Of a DNA stretch of 28,195 nt, positions 1 through 6,470 are shown one piece after another. The notes under the pieces were generated by a model. It was not told the DNA's origin and did not search any database. It saw only the letters and a list, made by a program, of their open reading frames with translations. Source of the DNA: DASZJY01 sp036260255 (GTDB lineage Bacteria > Actinomycetota > Acidimicrobiia > Acidimicrobiales > AC-14); contig DATAAF010000028.1 of the NCBI GenBank assembly GCA_036260255.1, positions 1 to 28,195 of the forward strand. The letters run 5' to 3'. The position numbers were made by a program, and so were the translations under genes. Numbering within the stretch: the stretch's first letter is position 1; every line of letters starts with the position of its first letter.

Positions 1-1500
1 GCCGTCGTCGTGGCCGGGACGGCTCTCGAGGCAGGCCGCCAGCGGCGTGTCTCGCCCCATGACCAGCGGCGGCATGGCCTTGGCGATGCGGTCGCCGACC
101 GCGTAGGGGTAGTCGAGCACCCGGGCGGCGTCCCGGACCGCCGCCCGTGCCTTGATCGTCGAGAACGTGACGATCTGGGCGACGTGGTCGGCGCCGTAGC
201 GCTCGGCCGCGTAGCGGATCATCTCGCCGCGGTAGCGCTCGTCGAAGTCCATGTCGATGTCGGGCATCTCCCTGCGCCCGGCGTTGAGGAAGCGCTCGAA
301 GAGAAGCCCGTAGCGGATGGGGTCCAGGTCGACGATGCGCAGGCAGTAGGCCACGCAGCACCCGGCCGCCGACCCCCGGCCGGGCCCCACCCGGATGCCG
401 ACCTCGCGGGCGTGGCGGATGAGGTCCCAGACGACGAGGAAGTACGCGGACAGGCCCATGCCGGCGATCACGCCCAGCTCCTGCTCGAGCCGCTCGGCCA
501 CCTCGGCGGGGACGTGGTCGCCGTAGCGCTCGGCCGCGCCCGCCAGCGTGAGGTGGCGCAGATAGTCGTCCTCCGACGCGAACCCCTCGGGGATCTCGAA
601 GCGGGGGAGCTCGGGCTTGCCGAACTCGATCTCGACCCGGGCCCGCTCGGCCACCAGCAGGGTGTTGTCGCACGCCTCCGGGAGCTCGCCGAACAGGTGG
701 CGCATCTCCGCCGCCGTCTTCAGGTAGTGCTCGTCCCCCTCGAAGCGGAAACGCTTGGGGTCGTCGATCGACGCGCCCGTCTGCACGCACAGCAGGGCGT
801 CGTGGGCGACGGCATCGGACCGGTGGGTGTAGTGGCTGTCGTTGGTGGCCAGCAGGGGGGCGCCGATGCGCCGGGCGATGTCGACGAGCAGCGGGTTGGT
901 GCGGCGCTGGCTCTCGATGCCGTGGTCCTGGACCTCGACGAAGAGGTTCTCGGGCCCGAACACGTCCTGCAGGCGCCCGGCCAGCCGGAGGGCCTCGGCC
1001 TCGTCACCCCGGAGCAGGGCCTGGCACACCACCCCGCCCAGGCACCCGGTGGTGGCCATCACGCCGCGGCGGTGGCGCTCGAGCAGCTCCCAGTCGACCC
1101 GGGGCTTGTACCAGTAGCCCGACAGGTAGGCGTCGGACGCCAGCTTGAGGAGGTTCTTGTAGCCGGTGTCGCTCTCGGCCAGCAGGGTCAGGTGGTAGTA
1201 GAGCTTCTCCCCCGCACCGCCCTCCCCGCCGGTGTCGTCGAGGCGCCCCCGGCGGAGCGGGCGGTCGAAGCGGCTGCCCCCGGCCATGTAGGCCTCGATG
1301 CCGATGATCGGCACCACCCCCCGCCCCCGCGCCGCCTTGTAGAAGTCGAGGACCCCGTACATGTTGCCGTGGTCGGTGATGCCGATGGCCGGCTGGCCGT
1401 CGGCGGCGGCGGCGGCGATGACCTCGTCGACCCGCGACGCGCCGTCGAGCATGGAGAACTCGGTGTGCGTGTGCAGGTGGACGAAGCTCCGCTCACCCAT
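1..1500 (-). CDS. dnaE: DNA polymerase III subunit alpha, N-terminal 500 residues (3' end cut by window edge)
   Basis: Catalytic subunit of the replicative DNA polymerase III. The frame is open from the ATG at 1500 to the left edge, so only the first 500 codons of a protein that is normally about 1,150-1,200 residues are present. The PHP domain starts at once (FVHLHTHTEFSMLDGA, residues 6-21, then ITDHGNMYG near 40). The polymerase core follows, with VGPGRGSAAG and the catalytic aspartates in PDIDMDFDERYRG, and the IVTFSTIKARAAVRDAARVL block typical of actinobacterial DnaE1. The ATG has a GAGGGG Shine-Dalgarno sequence 8 nt upstream and a plausible promoter about 55-85 nt upstream. It is last in a minus-strand group after the phosphodiesterase, pafE and the DUF1059 gene, but may have its own promoter. 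Identification is secure. What lies downstream is not visible. Confidence 0.97.
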   Translation of the reverse strand, partial: MGERSFVHLHTHTEFSMLDGASRVDEVIAAAAADGQPAIGITDHGNMYGVLDFYKAARGRGVVPIIGIEAYMAGGSRFDRPLRRGRLDDTGGEGGAGEKLYYHLTLLAESDTGYKNLLKLASDAYLSGYWYKPRVDWELLERHRRGVMATTGCLGGVVCQALLRGDEAEALRLAGRLQDVFGPENLFVEVQDHGIESQRRTNPLLVDIARRIGAPLLATNDSHYTHRSDAVAHDALLCVQTGASIDDPKRFRFEGDEHYLKTAAEMRHLFGELPEACDNTLLVAERARVEIEFGKPELPRFEIPEGFASEDDYLRHLTLAGAAERYGDHVPAEVAERLEQELGVIAGMGLSAYFLVVWDLIRHAREVGIRVGPGRGSAAGCCVAYCLRIVDLDPIRYGLLFERFLNAGRREMPDIDMDFDERYRGEMIRYAAERYGADHVAQIVTFSTIKARAAVRDAARVLDYPYAVGDRIAKAMPPLVMGRDTPLAACLESRPGHDDG

Positions 1501-1554
1501 CCGGACGCCCCTCGTGTTGACAGCCTGGGGAAAACGACAGCGGTGTAATTCGCC

Positions 1555-1584
1555 AGGCTAGGAGCGCCGGCCCGCGGGGGTCAA
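1555..1584 (-). promoter_or_regulatory. Putative promoter of dnaE
   Basis: On the minus strand TTGACC (1584-1579) is separated by 18 bp from TAGCCT (1560-1555), which fits the TANNNT -10 pattern of actinobacterial housekeeping sigma factors. The predicted transcript would start about 45-50 nt before the dnaE ATG. The 131-nt gap between the DUF1059 stop and dnaE holds no other recognisable feature. This is inferred from the sequence pattern alone. Confidence 0.45.
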
Positions 1585-1631
1585 TAGTTGCGGCCCGGCC
1601 GGCCCGTGGGCGGCGCGCCGGATGACCCGTC

Positions 1632-1805
1632 CTACCTCTGGGCCTGCTTGCGGAGGTAGTTGTAGATCGTGTCGGTCATGTTCTTGACGCCGTGGACCTT
1701 GCGGGCGTGCTCGACGACCTTCGCCTTGAGCTCCTCCTCGCTCCCGGCCCTGATCGTGTAGCCGCAGCCCTCGGCGCCGGCCTTCCGGCAGCTGTGCTCG
1801 TACAT
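1632..1805 (-). CDS. DUF1059-family small protein (57 aa)
   Basis: Small soluble protein of unknown function that I assign to the DUF1059 family from its length and pattern: an early Cys pair, an acidic/amphipathic middle (GSEEELKAKVVEHARKVHG) and a short C-terminal helix. Possible metal ligands are C6, C14, H33 and H38, a C-x7-C-x18-H-x4-H arrangement. Zinc binding is my inference. The ATG at 1805 has an AGGGGG Shine-Dalgarno sequence a few bases upstream. The frame stays open further upstream, but that part looks non-coding. It lies 94 nt after the pafE stop and 131 nt before dnaE on the same strand. There is no direct clue to its role. Confidence 0.8.
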   Translation of the reverse strand: MYEHSCRKAGAEGCGYTIRAGSEEELKAKVVEHARKVHGVKNMTDTIYNYLRKQAQR

Positions 1806-1899
1806 CTCGTCCCCCTTGGTGTCATCGAAGTGCAGCGCCGCCGTCTTCGTCAAGCATCGCGCACCCCTTACGTATCTGCAGGTGGAGGCCTGCCGGAGA

Positions 1900-2448
1900 T
1901 CACAGGTAGGTGCCCGGCCGAGGAGCCTCGGGCACCGGACCGGGCGGCAGGCTGCGGGCCCGCATCTCCTCGAGCTGGGCCCGGGCGGCCATCTGCTGGG
2001 AGAAGAGCGTGGCCTGGATGCCGTGGAACAGGCCCTCGAGCCAGCCCACCAGCTGGGCCTGGGCGACGCGCAGCTCGGCCTCACTCGGGGCCGGGCTCTC
2101 GAAGGGGGAGCTGAGGCGGGCCAGCTCCTCGCCCAGGTCGTCGGCCAGGCACGCCGACAGCTCCCGCACCGACGTCTCGTAGATCTCCCGCAGCCGCTCG
2201 CGGCCGGCCTCGTCGAGCGGCGCCCGCCGCACCTCCTCGAGCAGCTCCTTGGTCATCGCGCCGATGCGCAGGACCTTGGCCGGCGACTCGATCATCTCGC
2301 TCGGCGGGCGGGCGTCGGCCGGGCGGCCCTGCTCGGTCGGGACCACCACCTCGTCGTCGGGCGCCCGTCCGGGCGGCGGAGGCGGTCCGGGCGGCGCCGG
2401 AGGGGCGCCGCCCGGGCGCACCGGCCCGGGAGGGAACTGGTCGGTCAT
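1900..2448 (-). CDS. pafE: Bacterial proteasome activator Bpa/PafE
   Basis: ATP-independent ring-shaped activator that docks on the 20S proteasome and opens its gate so unfolded proteins can enter. The 182-residue protein closely resembles mycobacterial Bpa (Rv3780, about 174 aa) as I remember it: SPAKVLRIG (55-63), LLEEVRRAPLDEAGRERL (69-86), SEAELRVAQAQLVGWLEGLF (122-141), and HGIQATLFSQQMAARAQLEEM (142-162). It ends in GTYL, matching the GQYL-type C-terminal tail that inserts into the 20S alpha ring. The first 50 residues are Pro/Gly-rich and probably disordered. The ATG at 2448 has an AAGGA Shine-Dalgarno sequence about 9 nt upstream. It lies 31 nt after the phosphodiesterase gene. The finding implies that the organism has a 20S proteasome; its structural genes are not in this window. 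Confidence 0.95.
   Translation of the reverse strand: MTDQFPPGPVRPGGAPPAPPGPPPPPGRAPDDEVVVPTEQGRPADARPPSEMIESPAKVLRIGAMTKELLEEVRRAPLDEAGRERLREIYETSVRELSACLADDLGEELARLSSPFESPAPSEAELRVAQAQLVGWLEGLFHGIQATLFSQQMAARAQLEEMRARSLPPGPVPEAPRPGTYL
1909..1936. repeat. Perfect inverted repeat at the 3' end of pafE
   Basis: GGTGCCCG at 1909-1916 is matched by CGGGCACC at 1929-1936 (8 bp perfect stem, 12 nt loop). A competing inner stem, CCGAGG/CCTCGG, is at 1918-1931. It overlaps the last codons of pafE and ends 7 nt before the stop codon in the minus-strand transcript. No T-run follows, so it is not a classical intrinsic terminator. It could stabilise a 3' end or limit read-through into the DUF1059 gene, or it may be a by-product of GC-rich coding. 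Confidence 0.5.
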
Positions 2449-2479
2449 GCCGTTCGATCCTTCCCCGGCCGGCGCGCCT

Positions 2480-3595
2480 TCACGCCGCCGCGGCCAGGAG
2501 GGGGATCAGCATCTCGGCCGGTGTCAGCGAGCCGTGCCGGCTACGAAGGGTGATGTTCCCGGTGTCGGCGGCGTCGAGGAAGGCGACCGGCTCGTTGGCA
2601 GCCAGCACCACGTCACCCAGCCGTCCCTCGAACTCGCCGGGCAGCGGGCCGCCGAACCAGCCCTCGGCCGCCGCCTCCTCCCGCGTCCGCACCCACGCCT
2701 GGTCTCCGTGGCAACGGCGGGCCGCCGCCTCGAGGCGATCGCGGCAGCCGGGCCGGGCGTGGAGCCAGCGGAACCGTCCCTCGCCCGACAGCAGGGCGGT
2801 GAGCTCGGCCACCTCGCGCCGCAGGGGCACGACACTGTCCCCCACGTCCACCTGCCCGTGGTCGGCGACCACGACGACGGCCGCGCCGGGCGGCAGCACG
2901 TCGATCACGTCGGCGACGAGGCGGTCGGTCGCCACCAGCTCGGCGTCGTACATCGACCCCAGCCCGTACTCGTGGGCGACCTTGTCGACGCCGTCGTAGT
3001 AGGCGTAGACGAAGGGGGCGCGCTCGGCCAGCAGGGCGCCGACGGTCGCCACGAGGGTCGAGGTCACCCGCCACCCGCAGAACCGGGCGCCGGCCAGGTG
3101 GGCGCGGGTGAAGCCGCTCTCGGCGAACTCGGCCCGGGTGACGACGGGCGGCTTGGTCCCGGCGAAGGGCTCGACCGCCTGGAACTGCTCGGGGGGGACG
3201 GTCTCGCGGGCGTCCTCGTCGCGAGCCACCGTCCGCCAGCGGAGCACGTTGAGGACCTCGGTGCCGCCGACGCGCACGCGGTAGCCGACCACCCCGTGGC
3301 CGGCGGGCGCCGTCCCGGTGGTGAGCGAGGTCAGGGCGGTGGCGGTGGTCGACGGGGCGACGGTGGTGATCGGGCCACCGGCCATCGCCGTCATGGTCGG
3401 GGCCAGGTCGGCTCGCTCCTGCAGCTGCTCCCAGCCCAGCCCGTCGAGCGTGAGCAGCACCACCTGCTCGGCCTGGGCCGCCGCCGCTGGGAGCCACGGC
3501 AGGGCCCCCCGGCGCCGGGAGAGGATGGCGGGGACGACGGCGTCGACGCACGCCCCTCCGTAGTCGGGCAGCACCAAGCCCGGGTCATCCCCCAT
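2480..3595 (-). CDS. Alkaline-phosphatase-superfamily nucleotide pyrophosphatase/phosphodiesterase
   Basis: Metal-dependent phosphodiesterase or phosphatase of the NPP/type I phosphodiesterase group; the substrate cannot be told from sequence. Visible motifs: the first metal aspartate in LLTLDGLGW (D51), the nucleophile block APSTTATALTSLTTG (Thr 83/84), YYDGVDKVAHEYG, VVADHGQVDVG and RHGSLTPAEMLIPL at the C-terminus, which together supply the two-metal Asp/His set. The protein is 371 residues with no signal peptide or membrane segment, so it is probably cytoplasmic. I chose the ATG at 3595 with GGTGG upstream; an in-frame GTG at 3616 would add seven residues. It is the first gene of the group leading to pafE and dnaE, and is divergent from the Rrf2 gene with only a short gap between them. 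Confidence 0.88.
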   Translation of the reverse strand: MGDDPGLVLPDYGGACVDAVVPAILSRRRGALPWLPAAAAQAEQVVLLTLDGLGWEQLQERADLAPTMTAMAGGPITTVAPSTTATALTSLTTGTAPAGHGVVGYRVRVGGTEVLNVLRWRTVARDEDARETVPPEQFQAVEPFAGTKPPVVTRAEFAESGFTRAHLAGARFCGWRVTSTLVATVGALLAERAPFVYAYYDGVDKVAHEYGLGSMYDAELVATDRLVADVIDVLPPGAAVVVVADHGQVDVGDSVVPLRREVAELTALLSGEGRFRWLHARPGCRDRLEAAARRCHGDQAWVRTREEAAAEGWFGGPLPGEFEGRLGDVVLAANEPVAFLDAADTGNITLRSRHGSLTPAEMLIPLLAAAA

Positions 3596-3673
3596 CGGGC
3601 CACCATAGACCCGCACCCCCGCGGGTCGGCCAGTCCGCCCCCGAGCCGTGCCTCACGCCGTAGCATGGGGGAG

Positions 3674-4138
3674 GTGAGGGTGTCGACGAGAGGCGACTAC
3701 GCCAGCCGAGCCTTGCTCTCGCTGGCCCTCCACGCCGACGAAGGTGGCCCGACGTCGGTGCGTGACATCGCCGAGCGCACCGGGCTCCCCCAGCCCTACC
3801 TCGAGCAGATCCTCCTCGCCCTCAAGGGGGCGGGCCTGGTGCGCTCGAAGCGGGGGGTGGGCGGCGGGTACGTGCTGGCCCGCTCCCCCGCCGACATCAC
3901 GCTCGGCCAGATCGTGAGCGCGGTCGACGGCCCCATCGTCGCCGGCGACTTCGGCGAGCCCCACCAGAACGGGGCGTGCGACCACGAGGGCCAGTGCGTG
4001 CTGCTGAGCGTCTGGGCCGACGTGGGCGAGCACATGCGCCAGCACCTCGACTCCTTCACCCTGGCCGACATGCTGGCAAGAGCACGAGGCCCCGCCCCCA
4101 AGACTGAGCCGGCCGCCTCTACTCCTTCCCGCGCCTAA
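3674..4138 (+). CDS. Rrf2-family transcriptional regulator, two-cysteine variant
   Basis: DNA-binding regulator of the Rrf2 family (IscR, NsrR, RsrR, CymR), many of which sense redox, NO or iron-sulfur status. The N-terminus RVSTRGDYASRALLSLA matches the family opening, followed by the winged helix-turn-helix (SVRDIAERTGLPQPYLEQIL, then GLVRSKRGVGGGYVLAR). The metal-binding loop reads CDHEGQC, giving Cys102 and Cys108, but the position of a third IscR/NsrR-type Cys is Trp114. Three in-frame starts are possible: ATG 3665 (no Shine-Dalgarno), GTG 3674 (best family alignment) and GTG 3680 (GGAGG at good spacing). The C-terminal 20 residues are a low-complexity tail. It is divergent from the phosphodiesterase/pafE group, so it may regulate that promoter region or itself. 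Targets are unknown. Confidence 0.92.
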   Translation: MRVSTRGDYASRALLSLALHADEGGPTSVRDIAERTGLPQPYLEQILLALKGAGLVRSKRGVGGGYVLARSPADITLGQIVSAVDGPIVAGDFGEPHQNGACDHEGQCVLLSVWADVGEHMRQHLDSFTLADMLARARGPAPKTEPAASTPSRA

Positions 4139-4201
4139 ACGACCGTAGGCCCGGCCTAGTTAGGCAGCGCCCGCCGGAGGCGTCCGGGGTGGCGCGAAGG
4201 G

Positions 4202-4234
4202 AGGGGCCCCCATGGGGGAGGGGGCCCCATGGGG
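4202..4234. repeat. Tandem GC-palindromic repeat in convergent gap
   Basis: Two near-identical 16-17 bp units sit back to back: AGGGGCCCCCATGGGGG at 4202-4218 and AGGGGGCCCCATGGGG at 4219-4234. Each contains GGGGCCCC or CCCATGGG palindromes, so the strand can fold in several ways. It lies between the convergent ends of the Rrf2 gene (4138) and the membrane-protein gene (4277). No T-run follows on either side, so calling it a terminator would be a guess. The rest of the 138-nt gap holds nothing I recognise. Confidence 0.6.
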
Positions 4235-4276
4235 AGGGACCCTGAGCGACAGGACCCCGGACGCCGGGCGCGCGCC

Positions 4277-5047
4277 CTACTCAGGCCGGGTCGGGGGGTC
4301 GTTCGCCCTCTCCTTCTCCTCCGGGCGCAGGCCGCGCACGGGCGTGTCGGGGGGGAACTTGGCCGACGGTCCCACGTCGACGAGGCGCACGTCGGGCGCC
4401 CGGGCCAGGGCCTGCAGCTCGGTGGCCGGCCCCCGCACCGTCAGCCCGAAGACGTGGGCCCCGTCGGGCTTCACGCTGTCGATGAGCTTGGTGAGGCGGG
4501 CGACCTCCTCCTCGTAGAACGCCTTGAACTGGGGGTCGTCGACGGTGGGCAGCAGCCGCTGGATCTCCTCACGCTCGCTGCGGTTGGCCCCGACCTGCCC
4601 GTTCACCCAGTCGGCCATCGGGCCGGTGACCACCGACGGGGAGCCGCCGGGAGCGGCGGCCAGCAGGTTGACGACGTGCAGGCGACCGATCGCCGCCCGC
4701 GCCTCGGGCTCGGTCATGTACCGCCCCAGAGAGACGACCGCGACCCGGTCGCCCTTGGCGGTGGCGAGGGCCTGGGCCCGGGCGGCGGAGTAGGCGGCGA
4801 TCTCCTCGCCGGGAAACGGGCCGATGCCGTCGGCCGTGGGGCCCGCCTCCTCGGTCGACTCGGCGCCGGCGACGTCCCGCCGGTTGGTCGGGTCGTCGCT
4901 GCGACCGAAGGTCACGGCCACCAGCCCGCCCAGCCCGACGACGACGAGGCTGATGGCGAACAGGAGCAGCGAGCGGCGGACCTTGCGGTCCTCGTCGTCC
5001 CGGCCGGGCGGCGGGACGGGCCGGACGGGGTCAGTTGAGATGCTCAC
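4277..5047 (-). CDS. Single-pass membrane protein of unknown function
   Basis: I do not recognise a named family. The 256-residue protein has a short Pro-rich, charged cytoplasmic N-terminus, a basic stop (RKVRR), one membrane segment at about residues 25-47 (SLLLFAISLVVVGLGGLVAV and on), and an extracytoplasmic part of about 200 residues without cysteines. Within that part RVAVVSLGRYMTEPEA and, near the end, APDVRLVDVG look like the edges of small alpha/beta units. The C-terminus is Pro/Glu-rich and probably disordered. The GTG start at 5047 lies inside the end of the pseudouridine synthase gene (17 nt overlap) and has GGAGG 8 nt upstream, so translation is likely coupled to it. It is the last gene of the minus-strand group and points at the Rrf2 gene. 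Confidence 0.85.
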   Translation of the reverse strand: MSISTDPVRPVPPPGRDDEDRKVRRSLLLFAISLVVVGLGGLVAVTFGRSDDPTNRRDVAGAESTEEAGPTADGIGPFPGEEIAAYSAARAQALATAKGDRVAVVSLGRYMTEPEARAAIGRLHVVNLLAAAPGGSPSVVTGPMADWVNGQVGANRSEREEIQRLLPTVDDPQFKAFYEEEVARLTKLIDSVKPDGAHVFGLTVRGPATELQALARAPDVRLVDVGPSAKFPPDTPVRGLRPEEKERANDPPTRPE

Positions 5048-5966
5048 GCACGTCCTCCAGGTCCGGGGGGAGCGGCGACGAGTACCGCTGGCGTGCACCC
5101 GTTGCCGGATGGTCGAAGCCGAGCTCGAAGGCGTGCAAGAACGGCCGATCCACCCGTAGCGACGGGCGAGCCCCACCATACCGGCTGTCGCCCACCACGG
5201 GGTGTCCGATGGCCGCCAGGTGGACGCGGATCTGGTGGGTGCGCCCCGTCTCCAGCCAGCACTCGAGAAGCGTGACGGGTGCCGGGCTGTCGTAGCGGCC
5301 GGCGACCCGGTAGTGCGTGCGCGCCTCCCGCCCACCGGCGGAGACGGCCATCTGGGTGCGGTCACGCGCCGCCCGCCCCACCGGCGCGTCGACGACGCCG
5401 GCCGGTGCCTCGAGCCATCCCCACACCAGCGCCAGGTACCGGCGCTCGACCGTGCGGGCGGTCAGTTGGGCGACGAGCGACGAGTAGGCGAGGGCGCTGC
5501 GGGCCACCACCAGCAGGCCGGACGTTCCGGCGTCGAGGCGCTGGACGATGCCGGGGCGGGTGGGGTCGCCCACGCCGGCGATCTCCGGCCACCGGCCCAG
5601 CAGGCCGTGGACCAGGGTGCCGGTGACGTGACCGGCGCCCGGGTGCACGACCAGGCCGGCGGGCTTGTCCACCACGATCACGTGGTCGTCGACCGCCACC
5701 ACGGGGACGAGCACGCCTGGGTCGGGGACGAGAGAGCCGGCGTCCTCGGCCTCGGGAAGGTCGACCTCCACCACCTCGCCCGCGACCAGCCGGCGCGACC
5801 GCACCAGCACCGGCGCCCCGTCCACCCGCACGCCCCCGGCGGCGACCACGCCGGCGGCATCCGCCCGGGGGACCCCCCACAGGAGAGACACCACCCGGTC
5901 GAGGCGCTCGCCGTCGAGCGCCGGGGGGACCTCCGCCCGCCGCTCGCCGGTCAACGGCTCCGCCAT
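5031..5966 (-). CDS. rluD: RluA-family 23S rRNA pseudouridine synthase (RluD-type)
   Basis: Isomerises specific uridines of 23S rRNA to pseudouridine. The 311-residue protein has an N-terminal S4 RNA-binding domain (about residues 18-70, LDGERLDRVVSLLWGVPR and VRVDGAPV) and the RluA catalytic domain. The catalytic Asp is in VQRLDAGTSGLLVVAR, with VVDKPAGLVVHPGAGH before it and ETGRTHQIRVHLAAIGHPVVGD after it. The first residue of the usual HRLD motif is Gln, which occurs in other family members. The ATG at 5966 overlaps the lspA stop by 16 nt. An lspA-rluD pair is standard in Actinobacteria. The exact target uridines cannot be read from sequence, so the RluD name rests on S4 domain and neighbourhood. 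Confidence 0.93.
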   Translation of the reverse strand: MAEPLTGERRAEVPPALDGERLDRVVSLLWGVPRADAAGVVAAGGVRVDGAPVLVRSRRLVAGEVVEVDLPEAEDAGSLVPDPGVLVPVVAVDDHVIVVDKPAGLVVHPGAGHVTGTLVHGLLGRWPEIAGVGDPTRPGIVQRLDAGTSGLLVVARSALAYSSLVAQLTARTVERRYLALVWGWLEAPAGVVDAPVGRAARDRTQMAVSAGGREARTHYRVAGRYDSPAPVTLLECWLETGRTHQIRVHLAAIGHPVVGDSRYGGARPSLRVDRPFLHAFELGFDHPATGARQRYSSPLPPDLEDVREHLN

Positions 5967-6373
5967 CCCGACCAGAGCAGGGCCACGCACCCGCAGGTGA
6001 TGGCGGCGTCGGCCAGGTTGAACACCGGCCACCAGCGCAGGTCGACGAAGTCGACGACCGCCCCTCGGAGCAGGCCGGGCGAGCGGAACAGGCGGTCGGC
6101 CAGGTTCCCGAAGGCGCCGCCGACCACCAGCCCGGCGGCGGTGGCGAGGAAGGGGCTGCGGGTGACGTCCCCCCTGGCCACCAGCACGATGACCAGCACG
6201 AGGGCGCCGACGGCCAGGAAGGGCACGAAGGCGCCGCCCAGGCCGAAGGCGGCGGCCGAGTTGTAGGTGAGGGCCAGCCGCACCGCGCCCACGAGTCGGA
6301 TGGGGCCGTCCTCCAGGGCGGCCAGGGCCCACGCCTTGGTGAGCTGGTCGGCCGCCACCACCGCGGCGGCCAC
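5951..6373 (-). CDS. lspA: Lipoprotein signal peptidase (signal peptidase II)
   Basis: Membrane aspartyl protease that removes the signal peptide from diacylated prolipoproteins. Family motifs in order: DQLTKAWA near the start, TYNSAAAFGL, GGAFGNLADRLF with the first catalytic Asp, and VVDFVDLRWWPVFNLADAAI with the second. Four hydrophobic segments are visible. As called (GTG at 6373) it is 140 residues, and its first membrane helix has only eight residues before the DQLTK motif. The frame stays open upstream and encodes a basic stretch (VPRRRTG) plus hydrophobic residues that look like the natural N-terminus, but no ATG, GTG or TTG is present there. CTG codons at 6433 and 6385 are the only near-starts. 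The true start is therefore unresolved. Confidence 0.93.
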   Translation of the reverse strand: MAAAVVAADQLTKAWALAALEDGPIRLVGAVRLALTYNSAAAFGLGGAFVPFLAVGALVLVIVLVARGDVTRSPFLATAAGLVVGGAFGNLADRLFRSPGLLRGAVVDFVDLRWWPVFNLADAAITCGCVALLWSGWRSR

Positions 6374-6470
6374 CGCGACGACCAGCCCGGTGCGCCGGCG
6401 AGGGACAGCGTCGACCGAGTCGGTGGGGCTCAGGCCCCGACCGGCGTCGGGGTGGTCCTGCTCGGGGGCG

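Noticed and set aside
1395..1425. Run of GGC triplets in dnaE as a simple repeat
   Set aside because: It is coding for an Ala-rich segment of the PHP domain in a high-GC gene and needs no other explanation.
2249..4138. 629-codon plus-strand frame ending with the Rrf2 protein
   Set aside because: Only the last part (from 3665-3680) encodes the regulator. The rest is opposite pafE and the phosphodiesterase and has shadow-type composition.
5202..6266. 354-codon plus-strand frame opposite rluD and lspA
   Set aside because: Shadow frame of the minus-strand genes; its His/Arg/Gly/Asp composition is typical of such shadows.
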